Virus record (IMG/VR): IMGVR_UViG_3300047325_000072
Coordinates: 1-64,000 of that record
Length of the DNA stretch: 64,000 nucleotides
Direction: 5' to 3' (one strand)
Origin: a virus
Part shown: in pieces, positions 15,718 to 24,083 of the stretch
Layout: every line of letters starts with the position of its first letter
Numbering within the stretch: position 1 is the stretch's first letter
Notes under the pieces: generated by a model
Database searches by the model: none
Seen by the model: only the letters and a program-made list of their open reading frames with translations
Told to the model about the DNA's origin: nothing
Translations under genes and position numbers: made by a program

Positions 15718-16776
15718 ATGGGAAAGATACGTGTCGCGCTCGTAGGCGTGGGTAACTGTGCCAACGCTTTGCTCCAGGGTCTTAGCTATTACGACGATCC
15801 GGGGCGTACAGCCGGTCTTATGCACCCTAAAATCGGGCCTTACACTGTCGGCGATATCGAGGTTGTCGCGGCCTTCGACGTTATTCGAGGCAAGGTAGGG
15901 CAAAGTCTGCGAGATGCGGCCTATGCCGAGCCTAACGATACGCTAGATTTCGCGTCCATCGCTGCGAATCGCGATGTTTTGGTTAAGCGCGGCCCCACGC
16001 TTGACGGTCTGGGCGTCTATCTGCGGGAACGCGTAGTAGAATCTACGTTGCCGAGCGTAGATATAGCTGACGCGCTTCGAGAGACTGGAGCGGAAGTAGT
16101 CGTAAATTATCTTCCGGTTGGTTCTGAGTTTGCAGCAAGGCATTATGCCGGCGCAGCGCTTGAAGCACACTGCGCCTTTGTCAACTGCATGCCGACTTTT
16201 ATTGCTTCCGATCGCGAATGGGAAGCCCGCTTCCGTCGCGCGGGTCTTCCGATCGTTGGCGATGATGTTAAATCCCAGGTTGGTGCGACCATCGTACATC
16301 GGGCGTTAGCGCAACTTTTTCGAGATAGAGGAGTCGGTTTAGATCGCACAATGCAATTGAATGTCGGGGGAAATTCCGATTTTCTCAATATGTTACAGCG
16401 GGATCGACTAACATCTAAGAAAATATCCAAAACCCAGGCGGTTACGTCCATCGCGGGAGTCACATTCGCGTCGGGAGATATTCACGTCGGACCAAGCGAC
16501 CATATACCTTGGCTTACAGACCGAAAATGGGCTTACGTTCGATTAGAAGGCCTGGGCTTCGGCGGTGCGCCGCTAAATGCGGAGCTAAAGTTAGAAGTTT
16601 GGGATTCGCCTAACTCGGCCGGTGTGGTGGTTGACGCTATTCGATGCGCCAAGTTGGCACTTGACCGCGGAGAGAGCGGCGCCCTGCGCGCAGTTTCAGC
16701 CTATTTGATGAAATCGCCACCCGAGCAAAGCGACGACGATAAGGCGCGCCATGACCTGGAATGTTGGTTACAATGA
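15718..16776 (+). CDS. ino1: myo-Inositol-1-phosphate synthase (inositol-3-phosphate synthase)
   Basis: ATG 15718 has GGGGGAG upstream and gives 352 aa, the usual length of bacterial/archaeal enzymes. It converts glucose 6-phosphate to 1L-myo-inositol 1-phosphate with NAD. Visible signatures: Rossmann motif VALVGVGNCANALLQG, VVNYLPVGSE, FVNCMPTFIAS, GDDVKSQVGATI (catalytic Lys ~185), LNVGGNSDFLNM, SKKISKTQAV and GPSDHIPWL. It sits inside the DNA-modification operon, overlapping the next kinase by ATGA. Such a gene is unexpected in a phage and suggests an inositol-derived modification group. Confidence 0.9.
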   Translation: MGKIRVALVGVGNCANALLQGLSYYDDPGRTAGLMHPKIGPYTVGDIEVVAAFDVIRGKVGQSLRDAAYAEPNDTLDFASIAANRDVLVKRGPTLDGLGVYLRERVVESTLPSVDIADALRETGAEVVVNYLPVGSEFAARHYAGAALEAHCAFVNCMPTFIASDREWEARFRRAGLPIVGDDVKSQVGATIVHRALAQLFRDRGVGLDRTMQLNVGGNSDFLNMLQRDRLTSKKISKTQAVTSIAGVTFASGDIHVGPSDHIPWLTDRKWAYVRLEGLGFGGAPLNAELKLEVWDSPNSAGVVVDAIRCAKLALDRGESGALRAVSAYLMKSPPEQSDDDKARHDLECWLQ

Positions 16777-17315
16777 TCATAAACATCCGCGGCACAAACG
16801 GATCCGGTAAATCAACAATTGCCCGAGACTTTCTGGGAGATGCGATCGTCGAATTAGCACCTTATCAGACTCCGAAGGGCGCTCGGAAAAACGTTATGGG
16901 TTATCATAATCGTGGCCTAGACCTTATCGTTGTCGGGCCTTATCGCACTGCTTGTGGAGGCTGTGACGCAATCAAGACCCAGGATTTAGTCAAGGAAAGC
17001 GTGCGCATCGCGGCGAAGAAGGCACAACACGTCCTATTCGAAGGATTTATCGTTTCAGGTATATATAGCGGTTATCGCGCGCTTTCCCAAGAATTAGGCG
17101 GAATTACTTGGGCTTACCTAGATACTCCGATCGAGGTCTGCTTTGCACGTATCCAGGAGCGCAATGGAGGTAAATCAATTAAAGAATACAAGGTTGTTGA
17201 AAAGAACAAGGAGATTGAATCAACCCGATTGAAGGCTAAAAGAGACGGGGAGAAGGTCGTAACGATCCCGTACGAAAGCGCGATTGAGGCTGTAAGAGGG
17301 ATGCTTTCGGCATGA
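16773..17315 (+). CDS. 5-hmdU DNA kinase-like P-loop protein, copy 1
   Basis: ATG 16773 overlaps the previous stop (ATGA). The 180-aa protein begins MIINIRGTNGSGKSTIARDF with Walker A GTNGSGKS (K13) and contains VLFEGFIVSGIYSGY and AYLDTP, followed by a Lys/Arg-rich lid. The pattern IRGTNGSGKST, a short insert and FEG matches phage P-loop kinases that phosphorylate 5-hydroxymethyl-dU within DNA. The acceptor could instead be inositol, given the neighbouring gene. Confidence 0.7.
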   Translation: MIINIRGTNGSGKSTIARDFLGDAIVELAPYQTPKGARKNVMGYHNRGLDLIVVGPYRTACGGCDAIKTQDLVKESVRIAAKKAQHVLFEGFIVSGIYSGYRALSQELGGITWAYLDTPIEVCFARIQERNGGKSIKEYKVVEKNKEIESTRLKAKRDGEKVVTIPYESAIEAVRGMLSA

Positions 17316-17860
17316 TCATCAACATCCGCGGAACCGGCGGCTCAGGGAAGAGCTACGTTGTACGCACTCTAATGGATCGCTTTAACGCGCAGCCAATCCT
17401 TGACGCAAGAGAAAAGATTCTCGGCTATGAGATGGACATCATAAAGACTTTTGTGTACGGTCCCTATAAGGCTGATTCCGGGGGCGTCGATAATCTTTCA
17501 AAAGAAGTTAGATCACAAGACTGTATAGAAGAAGAAGAAGTAAGATCTAGATCTAGGGACTATCACGTAATTTTTGAAGGACTGCTTGTTTCCGGAATCT
17601 ACGGCCGATGGCGAAATTTCGCGAAAACTGTCCCAGATTTCCGCTGGGTTTTCTTAAATACACCGCTTGAGCAGTGCATAGAGAACACCCGTGTGCGTCG
17701 TGTAAAAGCATCCCCCGATTTTAGTCTGAAAGCTACCGAGGATAAATACCGCAGTGTTCGCGCGCTCTACCATAAAACGCGCTACGATCGCCTAAACTCT
17801 TATGATGTTTCCTCGGACGAAGCGGTTGCGCTTATCGCGGGCTGGCTTACCACGCAATGA
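17312..17860 (+). CDS. 5-hmdU DNA kinase-like P-loop protein, copy 2
   Basis: A tandem paralogue of 182 aa with the same opening (MIINIRGTGGSGKSYVVRTL) and IFEGLLVSGIYGRW, but otherwise diverged. Start and stop overlap both neighbours by ATGA. Two kinases could supply successive phosphates, since the phiW-14 and SP10 pathways pass through 5-(pyrophosphoryl)methyl-U. Alternatively one modifies DNA and one a small molecule. A run of GAAGAAGAAGAAG and AGATCT repeats near 17527-17555 gives an acidic/basic loop. Confidence 0.7.
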   Translation: MIINIRGTGGSGKSYVVRTLMDRFNAQPILDAREKILGYEMDIIKTFVYGPYKADSGGVDNLSKEVRSQDCIEEEEVRSRSRDYHVIFEGLLVSGIYGRWRNFAKTVPDFRWVFLNTPLEQCIENTRVRRVKASPDFSLKATEDKYRSVRALYHKTRYDRLNSYDVSSDEAVALIAGWLTTQ

Positions 17861-18708
17861 TCATCGATCCTTTCCTCTATTGGATGCGTGAGCGCGAGGC
17901 GGTCCGACTGCGCCGTAAGAGCGGTCACCCGCCGCCTTGGACGGCGGAGCCGATCCTACAAACCTACCGATTTTGCAACGTTCGTCGCGAGGATGATAGG
18001 GTAACAGTTTGGATTCGTCAGCATATCCGCGAACCCTACGCCGATCATCCGGCGCTATGGTGGATGCTGTGTGCGGCGCGGATGATCAACTGGCCCGACT
18101 CTCTGGCGGAAATTATCGCTGCGGGCGCTTGGCCCGACCGGGCAAACTTCAATCCTGCCCAGATCGGAGAAGTTTTAGAGGCCCGGAAGCTGCGCGGCGA
18201 TAAAGTTGAAACCGGGGCTTATATGATCTCGGCGTCATATAAAACCGTTCCTTCCTGGTCCAGTTGGTCAAAACAACGCTACATCGCAGAGATTGTCTTG
18301 GGGCGGCTTTGGGACAAGCGAGAAGAGGTTTCCGCAACCCTGGAGGCAAAACACGCTTTCCTTACCGAGCATCGCGGCTGGGGGCCGTTTATGGCATGGC
18401 AAGCGGTCGCTGACATGTGTTTTACCTCGATCCTGGCCGCTGCCCCGGATCGACACTCCTGGGCAGCGGCCGGCCCCGGCACGATCCGGGGCCTGAACCG
18501 ACTGCATGAGCGCCCGGTAAAGCAAACACTCTCGCAGAAGAAAGCACTTGCGGAGCTTAGGGATGTCTACCCAATCCTGTTAAAAGAATCAGGTATTGAG
18601 TTTGACTGGATCGACGTGATGAATATCATGTGCGAAACGGATAAATTCCTGCGTGTAAAGAACGGCGAAGGTAGACCTCGCTCGCTTTTTACCCCTTTAC
18701 TTACCTAA
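17857..18708 (+). CDS. 5-hmdU DNA kinase helical-domain protein (HMUDK_hel-like)
   Basis: The 283-aa protein has YRFCNVRREDDRVTVWI, PALWWMLCAARMINWPDSL, VETGAYMIS, WGPFMAWQAVADMCFT, SWAAAGPGTIRGLNRL and the C-terminal DKFLRVKNGEGRPRS. These match my memory of the DNA-glycosylase-like helical domain linked to hmdU DNA kinases in hypermodified phages, probably the DNA-binding/base-flipping partner. Here it is a separate gene directly after the two P-loop proteins (ATGA overlap). This strongly supports the assignment of the operon. Confidence 0.8.
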   Translation: MIIDPFLYWMREREAVRLRRKSGHPPPWTAEPILQTYRFCNVRREDDRVTVWIRQHIREPYADHPALWWMLCAARMINWPDSLAEIIAAGAWPDRANFNPAQIGEVLEARKLRGDKVETGAYMISASYKTVPSWSSWSKQRYIAEIVLGRLWDKREEVSATLEAKHAFLTEHRGWGPFMAWQAVADMCFTSILAAAPDRHSWAAAGPGTIRGLNRLHERPVKQTLSQKKALAELRDVYPILLKESGIEFDWIDVMNIMCETDKFLRVKNGEGRPRSLFTPLLT

Positions 18709-18724
18709 CCTTTTCGCCTATAAA
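18695..18724 (+). promoter_or_regulatory. Putative phage promoter P4 (CTTTACTT-N16-TATAAA)
   Basis: CTTTACTT at 18695-18702 covers the last codons of the preceding gene; TATAAA follows at 18719 with 16-base spacing. It would drive the nucleotide-pathway genes from 18814 onward. About 100 bases of leader lie between it and the first start; I see no other element there. Confidence 0.75.
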
Positions 18725-18813
18725 ACTGCTTATGGGCATACATAAACGATCGATCGGTCGGAGCACACGCCACCCTATGTTTTCAAAGCCTTGAACTGCG
18801 AGGTTTGATCGCG

Positions 18814-19143
18814 ATGGAATCTATGGAACATGTCTATCTTTGCCACAAATGCGGTGGATTACTTACGCGACACAACGCCGACCCGGCATTATACGGTTGC
18901 GGCTGCATGTCGGGATATATTCGTGACTGGCAGTATCCAACGCCAGTCACCGAACTTCGTTCTATTCAACTCGACGCTTGCCGTGAAACGTTAGCCTTAT
19001 ATCAGCGTCAAGGCCGCGATCCTGACGGCGACCTTATTCGCAAAACACTTGCGCGTATCAAAGCGTTGGAATCGGCTCGGTCCGGCTCAAGGAATTGCAC
19101 TCGGGGCGAAAGGGCGTCTTGCGTTACGGGCGGCTCAAAATAA
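18814..19143 (+). CDS. Small zinc-ribbon-like protein (109 aa)
   Basis: ATG 18814 follows GCGAGG; TTG 18805 is also in frame. CHKCGG and GCGC are spaced like a four-Cys zinc ribbon at the N-terminus; the rest is helical (LDACRETLALYQRQGRDPDG). It is the first gene after promoter P4, leading the hydroxymethylase operon. No family recognised. Confidence 0.55.
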   Translation: MESMEHVYLCHKCGGLLTRHNADPALYGCGCMSGYIRDWQYPTPVTELRSIQLDACRETLALYQRQGRDPDGDLIRKTLARIKALESARSGSRNCTRGERASCVTGGSK

Positions 19144-19179
19144 CGACCTAGGGTCTTTGTTTGTACCGGAGAAAAGAAG

Positions 19180-20244
19180 ATGTACGTAATCCGCAAGCGC
19201 AATGCCCACCGCGCATTACCTTATGGCCTGCGCCATCTTAACGAGGTCGGTCAACCGGAGGGAAGCCGCGACGGCGACGTGATCGTTGCGCCGGGGCCGG
19301 TCGCTACGGTCTATGACTGCCCGGTGGAGCGCGTTGTTTTTTGGCCTGAACGTGACGCTAATCCGTTTTTTCATCTTTTTGAGTCGTTGTGGATGCTAGC
19401 GGGGCGTAATGACCTGGCTCTGCCACAGTGCTTCGTTAAGAGCTTCGACCGCTTTTCGGATGACGGTGTGACGCTGCATGGCGCTTACGGACATCGTTGG
19501 AGGAATTGGCCGGGCGATCAGCTTGACCGCATTGTCGATTTGATGAGCGGCCATAGTCGTACTCGGCGCGCGGTCCTAACGATGTGGGATCCTGACCGCG
19601 ACCTGTTCCCGGAGCAGGGCAAGGATGTTCCTTGCAACACGACCATCTATTTTTCCGAGAGTTATGGCCGTGCCAACGAACGCAATCGTCTCGATATGAT
19701 GGTCTGCTGTCGCTCAAACGATATTGTCATGGGCCTTTACGGGGCAAATGCTGTCCATTTTTCTATGCTGATGGAATATATGGCCGCGCGTTTAGACCTT
19801 GAGGTCGGAACGATGACCACGATATCGAATAATTTTCACAGCTATGCACGCGACTACAACCGGATACGCACCGGCGCCCTCGCGCTTTGGGGACCGATTT
19901 GGGATGATTGCCCTTACGCTAGGGAGGAGGTAAAGCCCTTCCCCTTGGTGGACGACCCTAGTAGTTGGGATCAGGAGCTTCTTTTCATGCTATCAGCCGC
20001 TGAGGCCAAATCCGAAGACCGGATACGCACCGGCGCCATATGGAAAAACTCCTTTTTCCCTCGGGTAGTGTTGCCAATGTATTTAGCACACGAGGCTTGG
20101 CGGGCGGGCGACTGGCTGCGTGCCGGTTACTACACGCGGGAGATTGCCGCGAGCGATTGGCAGCTTGCTGTCGCCCAATGGCTACTCCGCCGTGCGGCTA
20201 AAGCTGGCATGACATCGATACCCGAATTAGTTGGGATTTGGTAA
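19180..20244 (+). CDS. dUMP hydroxymethylase (thymidylate synthase family)
   Basis: The 354-aa protein has the thymidylate-synthase core: catalytic Cys152 in DVPCNTTIYF, the RSNDIVMGLYGANAVHFSML nucleotide pocket and a C-terminal WQLAVAQWL. YGANAVHFS is typical of the phage branch that transfers a hydroxymethyl group, giving 5-hydroxymethyl-dUMP, rather than a methyl group. An Asn (N190) in the pyrimidine-binding loop favours dUMP over dCMP, since dCMP enzymes use Asp. Ordinary thymidylate synthase activity cannot be ruled out by eye, but the hmdU kinase genes next door make hydroxymethylation likelier. Confidence 0.75.
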   Translation: MYVIRKRNAHRALPYGLRHLNEVGQPEGSRDGDVIVAPGPVATVYDCPVERVVFWPERDANPFFHLFESLWMLAGRNDLALPQCFVKSFDRFSDDGVTLHGAYGHRWRNWPGDQLDRIVDLMSGHSRTRRAVLTMWDPDRDLFPEQGKDVPCNTTIYFSESYGRANERNRLDMMVCCRSNDIVMGLYGANAVHFSMLMEYMAARLDLEVGTMTTISNNFHSYARDYNRIRTGALALWGPIWDDCPYAREEVKPFPLVDDPSSWDQELLFMLSAAEAKSEDRIRTGAIWKNSFFPRVVLPMYLAHEAWRAGDWLRAGYYTREIAASDWQLAVAQWLLRRAAKAGMTSIPELVGIW

Positions 20245-20753
20245 TGATAACCGACGACCTTCTCCGCGCGAGTCTAGGTACTACAGACCGGCTCGCGCTG
20301 CGCCTGCGCGGCGGCGGGGTGCGCCGTTATCATACTCATCCGGGCGTTTCTCCGCAGTCCGTAGCCGAGCACTCCTGGCGAGCCGCGGTGATCGCGCACT
20401 ATCTGTGGCCCGATCGATCGCACTTGTTGCGCGCCGTTATCCTACACGATGTTGCTGAGGCTTTGATAGGCGACCTTCCGGCGCCGACCAAGCGCATGGA
20501 CGCCGGTGCGGCATTAACCGATTTGGAAACCGAATACGAAAAATATATCGGTATTTCCAGGTTTATGAGCCTTGATTCGGAAGATCAAACAAGATTGAAA
20601 ATCGTTGATTACGCCGAGCTTTGTCTTCATGTGAAAAGCTGTCGAACCGAAGACGAAATCCTCTGTTACAACAATGCTAAGAAGTATGTAGTAGACCTGC
20701 TACAGAAACTCCCATGGGAGGAAGAAAGGATTAGAAAAATACTCGACATATAA
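20244..20753 (+). CDS. HD-domain 5'-deoxynucleotidase (YfbR-like)
   Basis: ATG 20244 overlaps the preceding stop (TAATG). It has the metal-binding set of YfbR-like HD hydrolases: RYHTHPGVSPQSVAEHSW, ILHDVAEALIGDLP with the HD pair, and a distal Asp in KIVDYAELCLH. Such enzymes hydrolyse dNMPs. In a phage replacing T by hmdU this could remove dTMP, as dTMP phosphohydrolase does in hmU phages, or trim other dNMPs. ~170 aa, normal length. Confidence 0.8.
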   Translation: MITDDLLRASLGTTDRLALRLRGGGVRRYHTHPGVSPQSVAEHSWRAAVIAHYLWPDRSHLLRAVILHDVAEALIGDLPAPTKRMDAGAALTDLETEYEKYIGISRFMSLDSEDQTRLKIVDYAELCLHVKSCRTEDEILCYNNAKKYVVDLLQKLPWEEERIRKILDI

Positions 20754-20763
20754 GACCCGTATT

Positions 20764-21342
20764 ATGAAGGGTATAATTCTCTTCGAGGGCGCCGATAGCA
20801 GCGGCAAGACCACCCTTGCACGCTACTTCGTAAAGAAACACGGCGCGCATTATATTCACGGCCGCGTACACAAAGACGCTTGGAAATGGCATAACGCCGC
20901 TATCCGCCGGGCGTTGCGTTTCCGGGAGCGGGGCGAGCTTACCGTTATCGATCGCAACTACATTTCTCATTTAGTTTATGGGCGCGTTTTTAACAATCAG
21001 CAATACGACGCGAAGGCTCGTCTTTTAGACGATATCCTGCGGCGCAACGGCGCACTAACGGTGCTTTGTTCTCCCGACGATCAACTCCGCCAAATAGCCC
21101 GCTGGGAGGAGGAAAAGGCGGCTGGGCGATCCGAGGCATTTGACAGGATCAAAGAGGTTGTCGCGCTTTACGCCGATCTGGCCCGCGGTAATGTCGCCCA
21201 TCCGGGCAACGGTTATCTTGATGAAATGATACGCTTCGGAGATTTCTCCGAGCGGCAGGATGTTTTAATTTACGACGTTCATAAATATTGGGGAAATCCA
21301 GCCCCGGCAGCAAGAGCTATATTGAGAAGGCTGCATGGCTAG
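20764..21342 (+). CDS. Thymidylate/deoxynucleotide monophosphate kinase-like
   Basis: The 192-aa protein opens MKGIILFEGADSSGKTTLAR (Walker A GADSSGKT), the classic thymidylate-kinase start. ELTVIDRNYISHLVYG holds the DR(Y/N) motif, and an Arg/Lys-rich lid follows (RWEEEKAAGRSEAFDRIKEV). It should phosphorylate hmdUMP or dTMP-like nucleotides for polymerase use. It overlaps the polymerase gene by 8 bases. Confidence 0.75.
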   Translation: MKGIILFEGADSSGKTTLARYFVKKHGAHYIHGRVHKDAWKWHNAAIRRALRFRERGELTVIDRNYISHLVYGRVFNNQQYDAKARLLDDILRRNGALTVLCSPDDQLRQIARWEEEKAAGRSEAFDRIKEVVALYADLARGNVAHPGNGYLDEMIRFGDFSERQDVLIYDVHKYWGNPAPAARAILRRLHG

Positions 21343-23359
21343 TCGCATCCAGCTTTCTTTGTTTGCGCCGCCTCTGCCTTCGGTAACGCCCGGAGAGGCT
21401 AAGGCTAAGGACTATTCGGACCCCTTCCTAGCCTACCACAAAGAGGCATTGGATGCGGCAGACAGCGACCGCTTGACCTTCGACAATGCAACTTGGAACC
21501 GCGCCGAGACGAGTGCAGTCGGGGTTGATGTTGAGAGCTACCGTAATTTCTTCCTGGTTTGTTTTACACGCTTTTCGGACAGCAAACGTCTGGCTTTTGA
21601 AGCATCTAATCGTTCGGAATTAAACCTCAAGGCAATTAAATGGTTGCTCAAGAAAAACCAAATCATAACTTTCAACGGTAACTGTTACGATCTACCGATG
21701 CTGTTGGCCGCGCTACAAGGCAGCAACCCACAGGAGTTAAAGCGCCTGTCGGATCGCTTGATTTCCGGGGAAGGCCAGCGTTGGTGGCAGGCCGAGCAGG
21801 ACTTCGATCGGTTTGGTATAAAATTAGACCATATTGACCTGATCGATACAAATCCCTCCGTCCGCCAAGGTCTCAAGATGCTCGGCGGTCGATTGCACAC
21901 CCGTTTTATGGTTGACCTTCCCTATGACCCCGACGCGGTATTAACCCCGCGACAAATGAACGTCGTTACTCTCTATTGCTTTAACGATATTGCTATGCTT
22001 GGTGATTTGTTCGCTGCATTGCGCGAGCCTCTTGAACTGCGTATTGCGCTCGGCGAGCTATACGGATTGCAACTGCGCTCGCGCAGCGACGCCCAGGTGG
22101 GCGAGGCGATCGTTAAGAAACGCGTCGAGATCGCTACAGGGCGCCGTCTAGGCCGCGCTGAGCCGCCGAAAGGATCTTTCTTTTTGTACGAGCCGCCTGC
22201 ATTTCTTTCTTTCCAAGACGAAAGATTATCGGGCCTGGTTGATAAGTTGAAGACAACTTCATTTACCCTAAGTGGTCTCGGAAAGCCTGAGATGCCCGAG
22301 TTGCTGAAAAAATTCAGCTATACCCGCGGCATGACAACCTACAAGTTTGGCATCGGCGGTATTCATTCCCAGGAAGCCCACCGGGCGCTGCGCGCCGACG
22401 ATGAATGGGCTATCGAGGACGTGGACGTTGCTTCACAATATCCTAATATTATCGTTAAGCTCGGGCTTTACCCTCCGGCCATCGGACCGATCTTCCTGGA
22501 CGTTTATGGCGAGTCGATTACCCAGCGGCTTGCTGCAAAGGATCGTTTGCTGCGCGATGCAACAGTAAGCGAGGCCGAATGCCAAACGTTGAAAGTCCTC
22601 GTTGACGGATACCGAATCCAGCTAAACGGGGTTTATGGAAAGCTCGGCTCGCCGGGATTGCTTCATGCGCCCAACCTTCTTATCGCGGTTACGGTTACGG
22701 GTCAGCTTTCCATTTTGATGCTTGCCGATATGGCGGAGCGGCGCGGATTGCCGGTTGTCTCCGCCAACACGGATGGCTTGGTGTTTCGCTATCGGCGCGC
22801 GCATCGTTCTATTCTAAACGAGGTACTAGCCGAATGGGAATCGGCCACGGGTTTTCAGACTGAGCGGACGCCTTACGAGGAGATCTATAATTCTTCGGTC
22901 AACACTTATATCGCGCTCAAACCTGGCGGAAAAGCAAAGGTCAAAGGGCCGATCGCGGACCCTTGGACCGAGGGCGATCTGCGCGGGCAGATGATGAAAA
23001 ATCCGCAAATGACAGTTCTGACGCAAGCCGTTTTGGCGCTTCTAACCAAGGGCGTGCCCCTCGGGGAAACGATACAGACGACAAACGATCCGCGCGCTTT
23101 CGTAACAGTGGTAAAGGTTGCGGCCGGCGCCCGTTGGCGCAACCATTATCTAGGCCGCGCAGTGCGCTATTATTGGGCGCTTGACGGCGACCCGATTATG
23201 ACGGCCGACGGCGCCCGGAGAATAGGGAAGACAGAAGGCGCGCGACCCATCCAGGAACTGGAGGATCGTGTACCTTCAGATCTTGATCGGCTCCGCTACT
23301 ACGAGGAAAGCGTTCGATTAGCCCACGATCTCGGGGTTAGCGAGGGGCAGATACGATGA
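21335..23359 (+). CDS. Family B DNA polymerase with 3'-5' exonuclease
   Basis: The 674-aa protein has an N-terminal DnaQ-like exonuclease (VGVDVESYRN, ITFNGNCYDLPML, YCFNDIAMLGDLF). The polymerase part has motif A DVDVASQYPN (D364), motif B with LNGVYGKLG after Lys, and motif C SANTDGLVF with catalytic Asp480 in NTDG instead of DTDS. It is compact, without an obvious large thumb or terminal-protein insert. It is the likely replicase of the phage and should accept hmdUTP. It overlaps genes on both sides. Confidence 0.85.
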   Translation: MASRIQLSLFAPPLPSVTPGEAKAKDYSDPFLAYHKEALDAADSDRLTFDNATWNRAETSAVGVDVESYRNFFLVCFTRFSDSKRLAFEASNRSELNLKAIKWLLKKNQIITFNGNCYDLPMLLAALQGSNPQELKRLSDRLISGEGQRWWQAEQDFDRFGIKLDHIDLIDTNPSVRQGLKMLGGRLHTRFMVDLPYDPDAVLTPRQMNVVTLYCFNDIAMLGDLFAALREPLELRIALGELYGLQLRSRSDAQVGEAIVKKRVEIATGRRLGRAEPPKGSFFLYEPPAFLSFQDERLSGLVDKLKTTSFTLSGLGKPEMPELLKKFSYTRGMTTYKFGIGGIHSQEAHRALRADDEWAIEDVDVASQYPNIIVKLGLYPPAIGPIFLDVYGESITQRLAAKDRLLRDATVSEAECQTLKVLVDGYRIQLNGVYGKLGSPGLLHAPNLLIAVTVTGQLSILMLADMAERRGLPVVSANTDGLVFRYRRAHRSILNEVLAEWESATGFQTERTPYEEIYNSSVNTYIALKPGGKAKVKGPIADPWTEGDLRGQMMKNPQMTVLTQAVLALLTKGVPLGETIQTTNDPRAFVTVVKVAAGARWRNHYLGRAVRYYWALDGDPIMTADGARRIGKTEGARPIQELEDRVPSDLDRLRYYEESVRLAHDLGVSEGQIR

Positions 23360-23613
23360 TAATCAATCAGGCTGTATTAGACGCCAATTGGGGGCCAGAG
23401 TATCTTGCCTCTATGGTTTTACTTCGTCGAGGTTCGGAACTTACTCTCTACTATTACAGAGATTTAGTTAAAATGTCCCGCGGTGAGATTTTGCCGTCTA
23501 GCGCGGCCGACAGCAAATCAATCCGCTCAATCCATATCGGCCGCGCTGCGGCAGCTTTGGTTCGGTTGCGCGAATTGCTAACCGTTGAGCAATGGGAGGC
23601 CTTAACAAAATGA
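23356..23613 (+). CDS. Small hypothetical protein (85 aa)
   Basis: ATGA-coupled to the polymerase and to the deaminase. The pattern LTLYYYRDLVKMSRGEIL then RAAAALVRLRELLTVEQWEA suggests a small beta-helix fold; phage proteins of this size often sit beside the polymerase. Function unknown. Confidence 0.5.
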   Translation: MIINQAVLDANWGPEYLASMVLLRRGSELTLYYYRDLVKMSRGEILPSSAADSKSIRSIHIGRAAAALVRLRELLTVEQWEALTK

Positions 23614-24083
23614 TCTTATCAGCGCAAAGCATACGCAAACTGTGCGTACCTGACCCTCTACCTCTAATTACACCCTTCTCTGAGCGCGGCGTCATCCGTG
23701 GCCGATCCTACGGACTATCGGCTTGCACCTACGACTGCCGCATTGCCCATCCCCTTGTTGTTCCGGTGGGGAAATTCCGGCTGGCTGTGACGATGGAAAA
23801 ATTCAACTTCCCGGCTTGGCTATGCGGATCGGTGCTGGATAAATCCTCTTGGGCGCGGGTCGGGATATCAGCTTTTAATACACATTTTGACCCCGGTTTC
23901 TGCGGCTATGCGACGCTTGAACTAGTAAATCTTGGCCCTGATCCGGTAGAGTATTTAGAAGGTGATCCGGTTTGTCAGTTCATGTTTCACTTATTGGATG
24001 AACCGACCGAGATGCCTTACGCTGGGAAATATAACCAACAACCTAAAGAGCCAGTCCCGGCTCGTTACGAAGAGGAAATATGA
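23610..24083 (+). CDS. dcd: dCTP deaminase / dUTPase-superfamily enzyme
   Basis: ATG 23610 (MILSAQSIRKLCVPDPLPLI) is in ATGA overlap. The 157-aa trimeric-jellyroll protein has ACTYDCRIA, SVLDKSSWARVGI (Ser/Arg of the phosphate site), the FDPGFCGYATLELVN active-site strand with Glu, and EGDPVCQFMFH. It most resembles dCTP deaminase, giving dUTP that feeds dUMP hydroxymethylation; a bifunctional deaminase-dUTPase is possible. Confidence 0.8.
   Translation: MILSAQSIRKLCVPDPLPLITPFSERGVIRGRSYGLSACTYDCRIAHPLVVPVGKFRLAVTMEKFNFPAWLCGSVLDKSSWARVGISAFNTHFDPGFCGYATLELVNLGPDPVEYLEGDPVCQFMFHLLDEPTEMPYAGKYNQQPKEPVPARYEEEI

Noticed and set aside
15718-16776. Inositol-phosphate synthase as host contamination or a misjoined contig
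   Set aside because: It shares an ATGA overlap with the kinase gene and lies within one continuous phage operon, so a misjoin is unlikely.
19180-20244. dCMP hydroxymethylase (T4-type hmC DNA)
   Set aside because: Asn rather than Asp in the base-binding loop, and hmdU-kinase-type neighbours, favour dUMP.
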